Origin: Cyanobacteria bacterium SW_9_44_58
GTDB taxonomy: Bacteria; Cyanobacteriota; Cyanobacteriia; Cyanobacteriales; Rubidibacteraceae
DNA length: 38,018 bases
Assembly (NCBI GenBank): GCA_003021905.1
Contig: PXPI01000095.1
Span: forward strand, 1 to 38,018
Reading direction: 5' to 3'
The translations under genes and the position numbers were made by a program. Positions 8,318-16,978 of this stretch are shown here, piece after piece (positions within the stretch are counted from its first letter, which is position 1; every line of letters begins with the position of its first letter). A model generated the notes under the pieces. The model did no database searches, was not told the origin of the DNA, and saw nothing but the letters and a program-made list of their open reading frames with translations.

Positions 8318-8674
8318 ATGGCAACTTGGTCATGTATGAGCCGCTGCGGTGCCTGTTGTTATCTTAACCCCGCAGAGCGTCCCGAATTGGAAACTTATCT
8401 CTCTCCCAGCGAATTGGAACATTATTACAGTCTCGTTGGGGCAGATGGCTGGTGTATTCATTATCAAAAAGAAACCCGCACTTGCGGCATCTATGAACAG
8501 CGCCCATCATTTTGCCGCGTTACCCCAGACAATTTTGAATCCCGCTATGGGGTGCCACCTAGTGAATTTCATGAGTTTGCCATCGACTGTTGCTGCGATC
8601 ATATTGCCAGTCTTTATGGCGAGGAAAGCGGGGAAATGCTTCGCTATCTCGATCTTGTAGAGGGGGAAGACTGA
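8318..8674 (+). CDS. YkgJ-family cysteine cluster protein
   Basis: A 118-residue protein with the CxxCC-type cluster of the YkgJ/UPF0153 family. C6, C10, C13 and C14 form the N-terminal set (SCMSRCGACC); further cysteines lie in GWCIHY, RTCGIYEQRPSFCR and IDCCCDH. These cysteines probably bind zinc or an iron-sulfur cluster; the function is unknown. The conserved YEQRP-FCR motif is intact. It is close behind ftsY (13 bases) and ahead of the Mn exchanger genes, so all may be co-transcribed. Confidence 0.85.
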   Translation: MATWSCMSRCGACCYLNPAERPELETYLSPSELEHYYSLVGADGWCIHYQKETRTCGIYEQRPSFCRVTPDNFESRYGVPPSEFHEFAIDCCCDHIASLYGEESGEMLRYLDLVEGED

Positions 8675-8720
8675 TCAAGATACAATGTAGCAGGACATTT
8701 GAGGATCACCTTCTATAACA

Positions 8721-9068
8721 GTGATTAAACAGCGCGATCAGGTTTCCACGCCGCCGTCTGCCACCAACGCTCGTCTTTTTCAAAGAGGCTTTTCTGCGGT
8801 TTTTGTTTCCACATTTGTAACGATTTTTTTGGCTGAAATTGGGGATAAAACCCAGTTAGCGACCCTTTTAATTACGGCAGAATCGCGATCGCCGATTGTG
8901 GTGTTTTTAGGCGCTGCCTTGGCCCTTGTTGCCACGAGTTTAATTGGCGTGCTATTAGGCCAATGGTTGGCGAAACGTCTGTCGCCGCAGCGGCTAGAAG
9001 TGATCGTTGCCGGTCTATTAATCATTATCGCCGTTTTATTATTAGGAGATGTGGTAGAGGGGAGTTAG
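8721..9068 (+). CDS. UPF0016 half-size Mn exchanger, first subunit (Hmx1-like)
   Basis: A 115-residue membrane protein holding one copy of the UPF0016/GDT1 motif E-x-G-D-K-T (E39, G41, D42, in FLAEIGDKTQLATLL). Three hydrophobic segments follow the pattern of half a UPF0016 protein. Full-length family members such as Synechocystis Mnx and plant PAM71 carry two such motifs and export Mn2+ from the cytoplasm or load the thylakoid lumen. Here the two halves are separate genes, as in the Hmx1/Hmx2 pairs described in other cyanobacteria. The start is taken as the GTG at 8721. The partner gene begins 25 bases downstream. Confidence 0.85.
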   Translation: MIKQRDQVSTPPSATNARLFQRGFSAVFVSTFVTIFLAEIGDKTQLATLLITAESRSPIVVFLGAALALVATSLIGVLLGQWLAKRLSPQRLEVIVAGLLIIIAVLLLGDVVEGS

Positions 9069-9093
9069 GTAAGAGAAATTCCAACAATTACTT

Positions 9094-9378
9094 ATGGATT
9101 GGCAATTATTAGGATTAACCTTTATTACGGTGTTTGTTGCAGAAATCGGGGATAAAAGTCAACTGGCCGCGATCGCGCTAGGCGGCAATAGCAAGTTCCC
9201 CACAGCGGTCTTTCTCGGTTGCATTGCGGCGCTTTTAACCGCTAGTTTTTTAGGAGTGCTGCTAGGCGGAGGAGTGGCTCAAATTCTCCCTACTCGTTTG
9301 CTGAAAGCCATTGCTGCGATTGGATTCACTTTCCTTGCGCTCAAATTATTAATGTTAGAAGAAGCCGAAGAAGACTAA
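9094..9378 (+). CDS. UPF0016 half-size Mn exchanger, second subunit (Hmx2-like)
   Basis: A 94-residue protein with the second UPF0016 motif, E17-x-G19-D20-K-S in FVAEIGDKSQLAAIALGG. Three membrane segments are seen, with a short acidic tail (MLEEAEED). Together with the upstream gene it provides the two antiparallel motifs that form the cation site in the fused proteins; a heterodimer is therefore expected (inference from the family). The acidic tail is on this subunit only. Confidence 0.85.
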   Translation: MDWQLLGLTFITVFVAEIGDKSQLAAIALGGNSKFPTAVFLGCIAALLTASFLGVLLGGGVAQILPTRLLKAIAAIGFTFLALKLLMLEEAEED

Positions 9379-9505
9379 CTGAGTTAATCTGTTTTTGATG
9401 AGAAAGTATGTCCATTTTCCGTGGCTCCCAACTAACTTTTCCTTTCTTAGGATAACGAGTTTCGGAGCGCATGGATAATCAAAAAATATAAAGTATTATT
9501 TACCC

Positions 9506-10339
9506 ATGGAACTGAACTGGCAAACGGCAAAACAATACGAAGATATTCTTTACCAACAAGCAGAAGGGATTGCGAAAGTCACCATTAATCGGCCTCATAA
9601 ACGCAATGCCTTTCGCCCCAAAACTGTTGTGGAACTTTATGATGCCTTAGCTCATATCCGCGAAGATACCAGCATTGGCGTGGTTTTATTAACCGGTGCC
9701 GGTCCCCATACCGATGGCAAATATGCCTTCTGTTCCGGGGGAGACCAAAGTGTTCGGGGCAAAGCCGGTTACGTGGATGATGAGGGAACCCCTCGCCTCA
9801 ATGTCTTGGATTTACAACGGGCCATTCGGTCGCTGCCGAAAGTCGTTATTGCCTTGGTGGCTGGCTATGCCATTGGCGGGGGTCATGTGTTGCACTTGGT
9901 CTGCGACCTTACCATTGCTGCTGACAATGCCGTTTTTGGACAAACTGGACCCAAAGTAGGCAGTTTTGATGGCGGGTTTGGTGCCAGTTATTTGGCACGC
10001 ATTGTCGGGCAGAAAAAAGCGAGAGAAATTTGGTTTCTCTGTCGTCAATATACGGCACAACAGGCGTTGGACATGGGATTGGTAAATACCGTCGTTCCGG
10101 TGGAGCAATTAGAAGCAGAAGGCATCAATTGGGCCAATGAAATTTTAGATAAAAGTCCCACGGCGATTCGTTGCCTGAAAGCAGCCTTTAATGCCGACTG
10201 CGATGGGCAAATGGGATTGCAAGAACTTGCTGGCAATGCCACGTTGCTTTATTACATGACAGAAGAGGGAAGCGAGGGCAAACAAGCCTTTTTGGAAAAA
10301 CGGAAACCCAATTTTCGTCAATATCCTTGGCTGCCGTAG
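9506..10339 (+). CDS. menB: 1,4-Dihydroxy-2-naphthoyl-CoA synthase
   Basis: A 277-residue crotonase-fold enzyme that closes the naphthoate ring of o-succinylbenzoyl-CoA. In cyanobacteria this pathway makes phylloquinone or menaquinone for photosystem I. Clear MenB blocks are present: [13 protein letters not shown], the oxyanion-hole region [32 protein letters not shown] and [20 protein letters not shown]. The [12 protein letters not shown] stretch matches the type I (bicarbonate-dependent) MenB of E. coli. Length and ATG start are typical. The gene stands alone; its 3' flank holds copy 1 of a 45-bp dispersed repeat. Confidence 0.96.
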   Translation: MELNWQTAKQYEDILYQQAEGIAKVTINRPHKRNAFRPKTVVELYDALAHIREDTSIGVVLLTGAGPHTDGKYAFCSGGDQSVRGKAGYVDDEGTPRLNVLDLQRAIRSLPKVVIALVAGYAIGGGHVLHLVCDLTIAADNAVFGQTGPKVGSFDGGFGASYLARIVGQKKAREIWFLCRQYTAQQALDMGLVNTVVPVEQLEAEGINWANEILDKSPTAIRCLKAAFNADCDGQMGLQELAGNATLLYYMTEEGSEGKQAFLEKRKPNFRQYPWLP

Positions 10340-10380
10340 TAGGGGGGAGAACTGAGTTTTCAGCAACGTTTCTGACCAAC

Positions 10381-10425
10381 GGTCGTAGCAGGCGCCGGAA
10401 TCAAATTCGGGTGTAATCTGCGACC
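10381..10425. repeat. 45-bp dispersed palindromic element, copy 1
   Basis: The outer arms GGTCGTAG and CTGCGACC pair (one G-T wobble) around an inner stem CCGGAA / TTCGG-type. A second element of the same length and with the same arms is at 25441-25485. This copy has no T-run on either side, so it is not an ordinary terminator. It lies 41 bases after menB, in the 258-base gap before the HCP gene; the rest of that gap is AT-rich and probably holds the HCP promoter. Confidence 0.7.
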
Positions 10426-10597
10426 ATCTTGCCATCCTAGGAATTGGGATCCAAGATTTTTTCTGTTTTCCTTATCCTCCTTATGGCTGATATTTAGCAT
10501 TTTGTTTTACATTTTGTTGCATCTAGTAATAAAAATTTACATAATGGAAATAAGACATTTTCACGGACCTTTGTTAATTAAATTAAAGGATTGATCT

Positions 10598-11095
10598 ATG
10601 GTTACTACTAACATCAACACCAACCCCGCCGCTTCCACCTCAGTTGGGCCCGTTGACGCTACAATCGAACAATTCCGACAACTCAGCACCGATGATCAAC
10701 TCGCTGCGCTTTGGTACATCTATGTGCAAGTCGGCAAATCGATTACGCCCGCTGCCCCTGGTGCTGCGCGATTACAACTCGCGGAAGGGTTGCTGAATCA
10801 GGTTAAAGAAATGACTCACCAGGAACAACTTGAGTTTATGCGCAATCTGGTAGAACATGTTAATATCCCTGCTACTCGCGCTTATGGGGTTCTCAGCACC
10901 AATACAAAACTCGCTTTCTGGTATCGCTTAGCCCAATGGATGGAAGAAGGGATTGTTATCCCCATGCCTACTGGCTATCAAATGTCAAAAGCAGCAGCCC
11001 AATTGGTTGCAAAAGCCGAATCCCTAGAGTTTAATCAACAAATTACGGTTCTGCGTCGGATGGTCGTTGATATGGGAATTGATGCCCTCGCCTAG
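10598..11095 (+). CDS. Helical carotenoid protein (OCP N-terminal-domain homologue)
   Basis: A 165-residue all-helical protein equal to the N-terminal domain of the orange carotenoid protein, without the linker and C-terminal domain. Residues that line the carotenoid tunnel in OCP are kept: W39 and Y42 (OCP W41, Y44), W108 (OCP W110) in KLAFWYRL, and R153 (OCP R155) in ITVLRRMVVDMG. HCPs bind ketocarotenoids; depending on clade they quench phycobilisomes or singlet oxygen, or store carotenoid. The clade cannot be assigned here. The CTDH partner gene follows 126 bases downstream, behind a terminator-like hairpin. Confidence 0.93.
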   Translation: MVTTNINTNPAASTSVGPVDATIEQFRQLSTDDQLAALWYIYVQVGKSITPAAPGAARLQLAEGLLNQVKEMTHQEQLEFMRNLVEHVNIPATRAYGVLSTNTKLAFWYRLAQWMEEGIVIPMPTGYQMSKAAAQLVAKAESLEFNQQITVLRRMVVDMGIDALA

Positions 11096-11130
11096 TCTGT
11101 CGGTTTCCTTAACCGCGAACTCTGAACACC

Positions 11131-11173
11131 GGATGTCAGAGCAAATCATAAACTGGCATCCTTTTTATTTTTG
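11131..11173 (+). terminator. Intrinsic terminator between HCP and CTDH genes
   Basis: GGATGTCAG (11131-11139) pairs with CTGGCATCC (11153-11161) across a 13-base loop, with one mismatch. It is followed by TTTTTATTTTTG. It lies 36 bases after the HCP stop and about 60 bases before the CTDH start. Some read-through or a separate CTDH promoter is needed for CTDH expression. Confidence 0.75.
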
Positions 11174-11221
11174 AATCTAAAGCAAATCTCAAGCGCTTAA
11201 TTTATCGACATCAATTTGCCT

Positions 11222-11635
11222 ATGAAGCCTACTGCATCCCTTTCTTCTCAATCCATTGCTATTGAAGACATCGATCATCCTGCAGTTTATCATTACTTTG
11301 ACAGGCTCAATGCTCAGGATTTTCAGGGAACCGCCCATTTATTCAGCGAAAGCGGAGAACTGCATCCTCCCTTAGAAGAACCAGTCAGAGGCGTTGGCGC
11401 GATCGCGCAATATCTCAGCACTGAAGCGGTTGGGATGCAATTGTTTCCCCAAAAAGGCAACCGGCAACAGCGAGAAACAGGAGAAACTGAAATTAATGTC
11501 CAGGGATACGTCAAAACCTCGCTATTTCGGGTCAATGTTGCTTGGCAATTTTTAATCAACGGCGATAACCAGTTGCAAGCGGTTGCTATTAAGTTGCTTG
11601 CTTCCTGGGAAGAATTGGCTCAAATTCCCCGTTAA
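11222..11635 (+). CDS. OCP C-terminal-domain homologue (CTDH), NTF2-like
   Basis: A 137-residue NTF2-like protein equal to the C-terminal domain of OCP. From the ATG at 11222 (a TTG two codons earlier is less likely) the carotenoid keto-group ligands of OCP are kept: Y25 (OCP Y201) in YHYFDRLNA and W108 (OCP W288) in VNVAWQFLI. The block GELHPPLEEPVRG matches the OCP pattern. CTDHs bind ketocarotenoid as dimers and deliver it to apo-HCP. The protein has no cysteine at all, so it cannot form the disulfide-linked dimer described for the Anabaena CTDH. It is in tandem with HCP and convergent with the next gene, one base apart. Confidence 0.92.
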   Translation: MKPTASLSSQSIAIEDIDHPAVYHYFDRLNAQDFQGTAHLFSESGELHPPLEEPVRGVGAIAQYLSTEAVGMQLFPQKGNRQQRETGETEINVQGYVKTSLFRVNVAWQFLINGDNQLQAVAIKLLASWEELAQIPR

Positions 11636-11636
11636 A

Positions 11637-12071
11637 CTAAGCAACTGCTGGGGTTTCCCAAGAGGCTTCCAATTGCGAGCGGCCCAATAGCAGATCCTTT
11701 TGGGAACATTGCCAGTCGGGATGGGCTGTCATGAGCAGGCTATCGAGACTTTCTTCATCAAAGAGATGCCAAACCGGCGCCTGTTCCATATTGCTTTCAT
11801 AGGCATAGCAATTGGCGCTAATACAAATAATCTTACCAGGGCGATCGCTGTTTCCGATGAACATTTCTTCTCCCGGCTGCAGGGCACGGAAACGGCGAAT
11901 GATTTGTTTAAATTCCTCAAATGAGTCGGCTTTGACACCAGCAAGGGTTGTAATGCGAGCGCGATCGCCGTTAACCGCGATCCAGTAATTTCGCAAGGGA
12001 TCAACCCCTTCTAACCACTGAATTGAGTCATCTAATTGATAGCGGGGAATAACAGTAAATTTGGGATACAT
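11637..12071 (-). CDS. Conserved hypothetical protein next to CTDH
   Basis: A 144-residue soluble protein that I do not recognise. It has no signal peptide or membrane segment. Visible blocks are an N-terminal YPKFTVIPRYQLDDSIQWLE, a middle GDRARITTLAGVKADSFEE, and a FRALQPGEEMFIG segment. Three cysteines (two in IICISANCYAY, one in DWQCSQKD) are scattered rather than clustered. Base and codon use match the neighbours, which suggests a resident gene. It is convergent with CTDH (stop codons adjacent) and divergent from ndhB across 394 bases. A link to carotenoid proteins is suggested only by position. Confidence 0.7.
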   Translation of the reverse strand: MYPKFTVIPRYQLDDSIQWLEGVDPLRNYWIAVNGDRARITTLAGVKADSFEEFKQIIRRFRALQPGEEMFIGNSDRPGKIICISANCYAYESNMEQAPVWHLFDEESLDSLLMTAHPDWQCSQKDLLLGRSQLEASWETPAVA

Positions 12072-12465
12072 AAACTTACCTTCTAACGATAACTGCGCTT
12101 TGAAAACAGTCTCTTAAAATTGAATCGTGAGCAATCTTGCCTTAGTAGTACACAATACAAAAAACATTAGAAGTAAACCATAAAACTTTATAAAATTTAA
12201 TGATTAGCATCAAATTATTTAATTCGTAACCTTCTCCCTGAGACAAGTTATTATCCCTTAAAAACTAGATTTGTCTAGGCTTGAGAGTTTTTTGCCCCAG
12301 AATAGAAAAGGTTAACTTATATTAAGTTTCATCACAAAACGCCAATTTTTCACTAATTGCCGCTTCCTGTCAAGGAAACCGTAACCCTCCAACAAACAAC
12401 GAGTCAGTTGTTATCCTAAATCTTGGTACGCTGTATTAATCATTTGTTAAAATCAGTCGCCTTAT
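12072..12465. promoter_or_regulatory. 394-base divergent intergenic region upstream of ndhB
   Basis: No gene is seen here. The stretch is AT-rich and must hold the divergent promoters of the 144-residue unknown gene and ndhB. It contains one perfect short palindrome, CTAGA-tttg-TCTAG (12265-12278), a possible operator, though five-base arms can occur by chance. No riboswitch or RNA gene could be recognised. Confidence 0.4.
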
Positions 12466-14055
12466 ATGGAATTTGCAAGTAATTTTTCAGATCAACTCAA
12501 TGTCGGTTTAATTCTTCCGGAAGGGATCGTTGTAGCAACCCTGCTGGCGGTTTTAATCGGCGATTTAATTTTGGGCCGTCGTGCTGCCCGCGGGTTGCCC
12601 TACATTGCTATTGCCGGTTTACTGCTGTCCATTGTTTCCCTCTATTTTTACTGGGATGCAGAAAACCCCACCGCCCTATTAGGGAGTTTTAGCGGCGACG
12701 ACCTCAGCATTATCTTCCGCGGCGTCATTGCGCTTTCAACAGCGGTCACGATTTTAATGTCAATTCGGTATGTGGAACAAACTGGGGGCGCCCTCTCCGA
12801 ATTTATTGCCATTATGCTTACTGCCACTCTCGGCGGCATGTTCCTGGCTGGGGCAAATGAATTGGTGATGATTTTTGTTGCCCTAGAAACCCTCAGTATC
12901 TCCTCTTACCTAATGACGGGCTATATGAAGCGCGACTCCCGTTCCAACGAAGCAGCCCTGAAATATCTTCTCATCGGGGCAGCGAGTTCTGCGGTATTTT
13001 TGTATGGTTCCTCGCTGCTATACGGTTTATCCGGCGGCAAAACCATCTTACCCGAAATTGCCCAAGGATTAGCCCAAGTGGAAGGGGGAGAACTTGCCAG
13101 CGCGATCGCGCTTGTATTTATGATTGCTGGGATTGCCTTCAAAATCTCGGCGGTTCCTTTCCACCAGTGGACCCCTGACGTTTATGAAGGATCGCCTACC
13201 CCTGTCGTGGCGTTTCTGTCTGTCGGATCAAAAGCGGCAGGCTTTGCCCTTGCCATTCGCTTGCTTGTGGTGGCTTTCCCCTTGGAACAACCGCAATGGC
13301 GCTTAATTTTCACTGCCCTGGCGATTCTCAGTATGATTTTAGGGAATGCCGTGGCCCTTGCCCAAACCAGTATGAAACGCCTCTTAGCCTATTCCTCCAT
13401 TGGCCAAGCCGGGTTTGTCATGATTGGCATGGTCGCCGCTACCCAAGCAGGGTATGCCAGCATGATTTTCTATTTACTGGTCTATCTGTTTATGAACTTA
13501 GGGGCTTTCACCGGTCTCATTCTCTTCTCGTTGCGCACTGGAACCGACCAAATTACCGAATATGCAGGACTTTACCAAAAAGATCCGCTTCTAACGCTGG
13601 GCTTAAGCATCTGTTTATTGTCCTTGGGCGGCATTCCCCCTTTAGCAGGCTTTTTCGGAAAAATTTATCTATTCTGGGCCGGTTGGCAAGCTGGCTTGTA
13701 TGGTCTGGTCATTTTAGGACTGGTGGCAAGTGTCGTTTCCATTTACTACTACATCCGAGTGGTCAAAATGATGGTGGTCAAAGAACCCCAAGAAATGTCG
13801 GATACTGTCAGAAATTATCCGGCAGTGCGTTGGAACTTGCCCGGAATGCGTCCTTTGCAAGTGGGCTTAGTCTTTTCTCTAGTCGTCACTTCCTTAGCGG
13901 GGATTTTGTCTAATCCGCTATTTACCTTGGCCAATACCTCCATTGAAAATACGGAAGCTTTAAAAAGCGCTTCCACCTTCTTAGAAGAAACAACTGCCCA
14001 AAACAAGGAAGTTTCACTTGCTGACCCCATGGCACCTGCTATTGTGGAGAAATAA
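12466..14055 (+). CDS. ndhB: NAD(P)H-quinone oxidoreductase subunit 2
   Basis: A 529-residue polytopic subunit of the NDH-1 complex in the thylakoid membrane, needed for cyclic electron flow, respiration and CO2 uptake. It shows about 14 membrane segments and the proton-channel signature of the antiporter-like subunits: the glutamate in [17 protein letters not shown], the lysine-rich turn [18 protein letters not shown], and the central [28 protein letters not shown]. The C-terminal region [19 protein letters not shown] is typical of the cyanobacterial form. Length matches the family (515-530). The promoter probably lies in the long gap upstream. Confidence 0.97.
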   Translation: MEFASNFSDQLNVGLILPEGIVVATLLAVLIGDLILGRRAARGLPYIAIAGLLLSIVSLYFYWDAENPTALLGSFSGDDLSIIFRGVIALSTAVTILMSIRYVEQTGGALSEFIAIMLTATLGGMFLAGANELVMIFVALETLSISSYLMTGYMKRDSRSNEAALKYLLIGAASSAVFLYGSSLLYGLSGGKTILPEIAQGLAQVEGGELASAIALVFMIAGIAFKISAVPFHQWTPDVYEGSPTPVVAFLSVGSKAAGFALAIRLLVVAFPLEQPQWRLIFTALAILSMILGNAVALAQTSMKRLLAYSSIGQAGFVMIGMVAATQAGYASMIFYLLVYLFMNLGAFTGLILFSLRTGTDQITEYAGLYQKDPLLTLGLSICLLSLGGIPPLAGFFGKIYLFWAGWQAGLYGLVILGLVASVVSIYYYIRVVKMMVVKEPQEMSDTVRNYPAVRWNLPGMRPLQVGLVFSLVVTSLAGILSNPLFTLANTSIENTEALKSASTFLEETTAQNKEVSLADPMAPAIVEK

Positions 14056-14065
14056 CTCGCTAGTC

Positions 14066-14090
14066 TTGCATTAGGGGAATGCAGTTTTTA
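14066..14090 (+). terminator. Probable intrinsic terminator after ndhB
   Basis: TGCATT and AATGCA pair across the loop AGGGG and are followed by GTTTTT, 11 bases after the ndhB stop. The stem is short (six pairs), so efficiency is uncertain. Confidence 0.5.
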
Positions 14091-14181
14091 GAAATGTGTT
14101 CCCTTCTCAGCAGACAACTGCCGGTAAGACAAACTAAGTGAGCCTTTTAACACCACTTGTTTCACTCTTTCTCAAGCTGAT

Positions 14182-16383
14182 ATGGCCTATCCTCTCTATG
14201 TCGCCTTTGTCTGGCATCAGCACCAACCGCTTTATTCCTCATCCCAAGGAGAGTACCGCCTTCCTTGGGTGCGGCTGCATGGAACCAAAGACTATCTTGA
14301 CCTAATTTTACTCCTAGAGCGTTATCCGAAGCTGCATCAAACGGTTAATTTAGTTCCCTCTCTGATTCATCAATTAGAAGACTACGCTAATGGCAAGGCC
14401 TGCGATCCTTACCTGAATCTTACGCTAACGCCTACCCATCATTTCAATCGCGCCCAACGAGAATACATCATTAATCATTTTTTTGATGCCAACTATCGCA
14501 CCCTCATTGATCCGCATCCTCGCTATCGCCAACTTTATCAGCAACGAGTCAACCACGGTGCCGCCTGGTGTTTACATCATTGGACCAATCAAGATTACAG
14601 CGATTTATTGGCTTGGCATAACCTAGCTTGGATTGACCCGTTATTTTGGGGCGATTCCGAGATTGCCTATTGGTTGGAAAAAGGAAAAGGCTTTACCTTA
14701 CAAGATCGACAACGGATTTATGCCAAACAACAAGAGATTATCCGTCAAATTATTCCCCAACACAAACGGATGCAGGAAACAGGACAACTGGAATTAACCA
14801 CCAGTCCCTACACTCATGCCATTTTACCGTTACTGGCTGATACCGATGCGGCAAAGATTGCCGTTCCCGACATCAATCTCCCGCAACATTGCTTTCGCTG
14901 GGAAGAAGATATCCCCCGTCATCTTGAAAAGGCAAAAGCCGTTTACCAAGATTGCTTTGAAACGTTGCCCCAAGGGTTATGGCCCTCGGAACAAGCCATT
15001 AGTCCTCAAGTTTTGTCCCATATTGCCCAAGCAGGCTTCCAATGGTTCTGTTGCGATGAGGGGATTTTAGGCTGGACCCTGAATCATTTCTTCCACCGCA
15101 ATGAAAACGGCAGCCTCTATGCCCCTGAGTTGTTATATCAACCTTATCGTCTCCCTACTCCGGATGGAGATTTATCCGTGGTATTTCGCGATCACCGCTT
15201 ATCAGATTTAATTGGCTTTACCTACAGCAAACTTTCCCCTCAAACCGCAACCAACGACTTTATTAATCGTTTAAATGAAATTGCCAGCAATCTGGGTGAA
15301 CCGCTAGAACATCCTTGGTTAGTCACGATTGCCCTTGATGGTGAAAATTGTTGGGAACAGTACCAGCAAGATGGAAACCCCTTTTTAGAAACACTATATC
15401 AAGCCCTAAGCGATCACCGAGGAATCGAATTAGTTACTGTTTCTGAGTTTCTGGAAAAATTTCCGCCAACGGCAATCTTACCCAGTGAAAAATTGCATAC
15501 CGGATCTTGGGTAAATGGCAATCTCACGACTTGGATTGGGGATCCCATTAAAAATCGGGCTTGGGAGTTGCTTGCCAAGGCAAGACAGACATTAGCCAAT
15601 CATCCAGACGCGACTGAGGAAAATTGCCCAGAGGCATGGGAAGCCCTTTATGCCGCAGAAGGTTCCGATTGGTTTTGGTGGTTTGGGGAAGGACATTCTT
15701 CCAACCAGGATGCAATTTTTGATCAATTGTTTCGAGATCATTTATCAAAAATTTATCAGGCGTTAGGGTTACCGATTCCGGGGGAGTTAAAAACCCCCTT
15801 AGAATCGCATCAACGAAAAAAATCCCATCCTCCCTTAAGTTTTATTCACCCTTTTATTGATGGGATTGCCGATGAACAAGACTGGGATAAAGCCGGGCGA
15901 ATTGAAATTGCCTCTGGCGCAATGCATCATAATAGCGATATCCAACGGTTATGGTATGGGCTGGATCATCTAAATTTCTATTTTCGTTTTGATTTCAAAA
16001 AAGGGGGACAACCGGGGACAAATTTACCGCCGCACTTACATTTATTTTGGTTTTATCCAGGAGTAACGTTGTTGAATAGTCGGCTTCCTTTTAAGAATCT
16101 TCCCCAACATCCGCCTCTTACTTATTTATATCATCATCATCTGGGAATTAATCTCGTCGAAGAAACCGTTTGGTTGGAAGAAGCCACAGAAAATAATCGT
16201 TGGTTTGGTCGTCGAACTCGCGCTAAATTTTATTTTAATGATTGTTTAGAATTGTCAATGCCTTGGGAAGATTTGGGAATGTCTCCTGATATTGATCTCA
16301 ACATTATTATTGTGCTGGCTGATCATTCCCAATTTTGCAGTTATTTCCCTGATGGCGAATTTGTGGTTTTACAAATTCCTTAG
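14182..16383 (+). CDS. Glycoside hydrolase family 57 protein
   Basis: A 733-residue GH57 enzyme. The five GH57 regions can be followed: HQHQPLY near the N terminus, the GLWPSEQAI block with the catalytic nucleophile E270, and the ALDGENCWE block with the acid/base D386. The (beta/alpha)7 barrel is followed by a C-terminal region of about 180 residues with beta-strand character (residues about 550-733). GH57 members act on alpha-glucans (amylase, 4-alpha-glucanotransferase, branching enzyme); in cyanobacteria the substrate is probably glycogen, but the exact activity cannot be told from the sequence. It is followed by the broken Uma2 gene 11 bases downstream. Confidence 0.88.
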   Translation: MAYPLYVAFVWHQHQPLYSSSQGEYRLPWVRLHGTKDYLDLILLLERYPKLHQTVNLVPSLIHQLEDYANGKACDPYLNLTLTPTHHFNRAQREYIINHFFDANYRTLIDPHPRYRQLYQQRVNHGAAWCLHHWTNQDYSDLLAWHNLAWIDPLFWGDSEIAYWLEKGKGFTLQDRQRIYAKQQEIIRQIIPQHKRMQETGQLELTTSPYTHAILPLLADTDAAKIAVPDINLPQHCFRWEEDIPRHLEKAKAVYQDCFETLPQGLWPSEQAISPQVLSHIAQAGFQWFCCDEGILGWTLNHFFHRNENGSLYAPELLYQPYRLPTPDGDLSVVFRDHRLSDLIGFTYSKLSPQTATNDFINRLNEIASNLGEPLEHPWLVTIALDGENCWEQYQQDGNPFLETLYQALSDHRGIELVTVSEFLEKFPPTAILPSEKLHTGSWVNGNLTTWIGDPIKNRAWELLAKARQTLANHPDATEENCPEAWEALYAAEGSDWFWWFGEGHSSNQDAIFDQLFRDHLSKIYQALGLPIPGELKTPLESHQRKKSHPPLSFIHPFIDGIADEQDWDKAGRIEIASGAMHHNSDIQRLWYGLDHLNFYFRFDFKKGGQPGTNLPPHLHLFWFYPGVTLLNSRLPFKNLPQHPPLTYLYHHHLGINLVEETVWLEEATENNRWFGRRTRAKFYFNDCLELSMPWEDLGMSPDIDLNIIIVLADHSQFCSYFPDGEFVVLQIP

Positions 16384-16394
16384 GAGACAAAATC

Positions 16395-16978
16395 ATGAAT
16401 CCTTATACTTTAAATGTTCAACCGATTTGGCAACTGGATGATGAGCAATTTTTTCAATTATCCCAGGCTAATCCAGAGTTGAAATTGGAACGAACGCCAC
16501 AGGGAAATTTAATGATCATCTCGCCAACAGGTGGAGAAACTGGCAATTGCAATGCAGAATTGATTGCTGAATTTAGTCTTTGGAATCGACAGAAACAGCA
16601 AGGTAAAGTGTTTGATTCTTCTACAGGATTTAAGTTGCCCAATGGGGCAATTCGTTCTCCTGATTTGGCTTGGATAAAACAAGAACGATGGGATAATCTA
16701 TCAGAACAAGAACATCGCAAATTTCCTTGTCTCGCCCCTGATTTTGTTCTGGAATTGCGATAGAAACAGATGCTTTATCAAATCTCCAAGCGAAGTTGGA
16801 AGAGTATGTGGAAAATGGAGTGAGATTGGGTTGGTTAATTAATCCGGTTGAAAAACAAGTTGAAATTTATCGCCCCGGTCAAAATAAAGAGGTTTTAGAC
16901 AATCCGAAAACTGTTTCTGGAGAAGATGTATTGGAAGAATTTATTTTAGTTTTGAGTTTGGTTTGGGATGACAATTAA
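16395..16978 (+). pseudogene. Uma2 family endonuclease gene, frameshifted
   Basis: The first frame (16395-16763) encodes a typical Uma2/DUF820 start: residues up to DFVLELR, including the conserved NGAIRSPDLAWI segment that carries the PD of a PD-(D/E)XK fold. It then meets a TAG. The missing remainder is in the next frame: from 16763 on one reads ETDALSNLQAKLEEYVENG ... LGWLINPVEKQVEIYRPGQ, the standard Uma2 C-terminal half. One lost base near 16761-16763 explains the break (ELR-S-ETD would be restored). Uma2 genes are multicopy in cyanobacteria, with unclear function. Apart from a real mutation, a sequencing error at this base is possible. Its end overlaps the ABC ATPase start by 11 bases. 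Confidence 0.88.

Noticed and set aside
8675-8720. Possible Mn-sensing (yybP-ykoY) riboswitch before the Mn exchanger genes
   Set aside because: Only 46 bases separate the genes and the conserved motif is absent.
12265-12278. CTAGA/TCTAG palindrome upstream of ndhB as a defined operator
   Set aside because: Five-base arms are too short to claim without other copies; noted only within the intergenic entry.
13296-13913. 205-codon frame inside ndhB
   Set aside because: Out-of-frame shadow of a certain gene.
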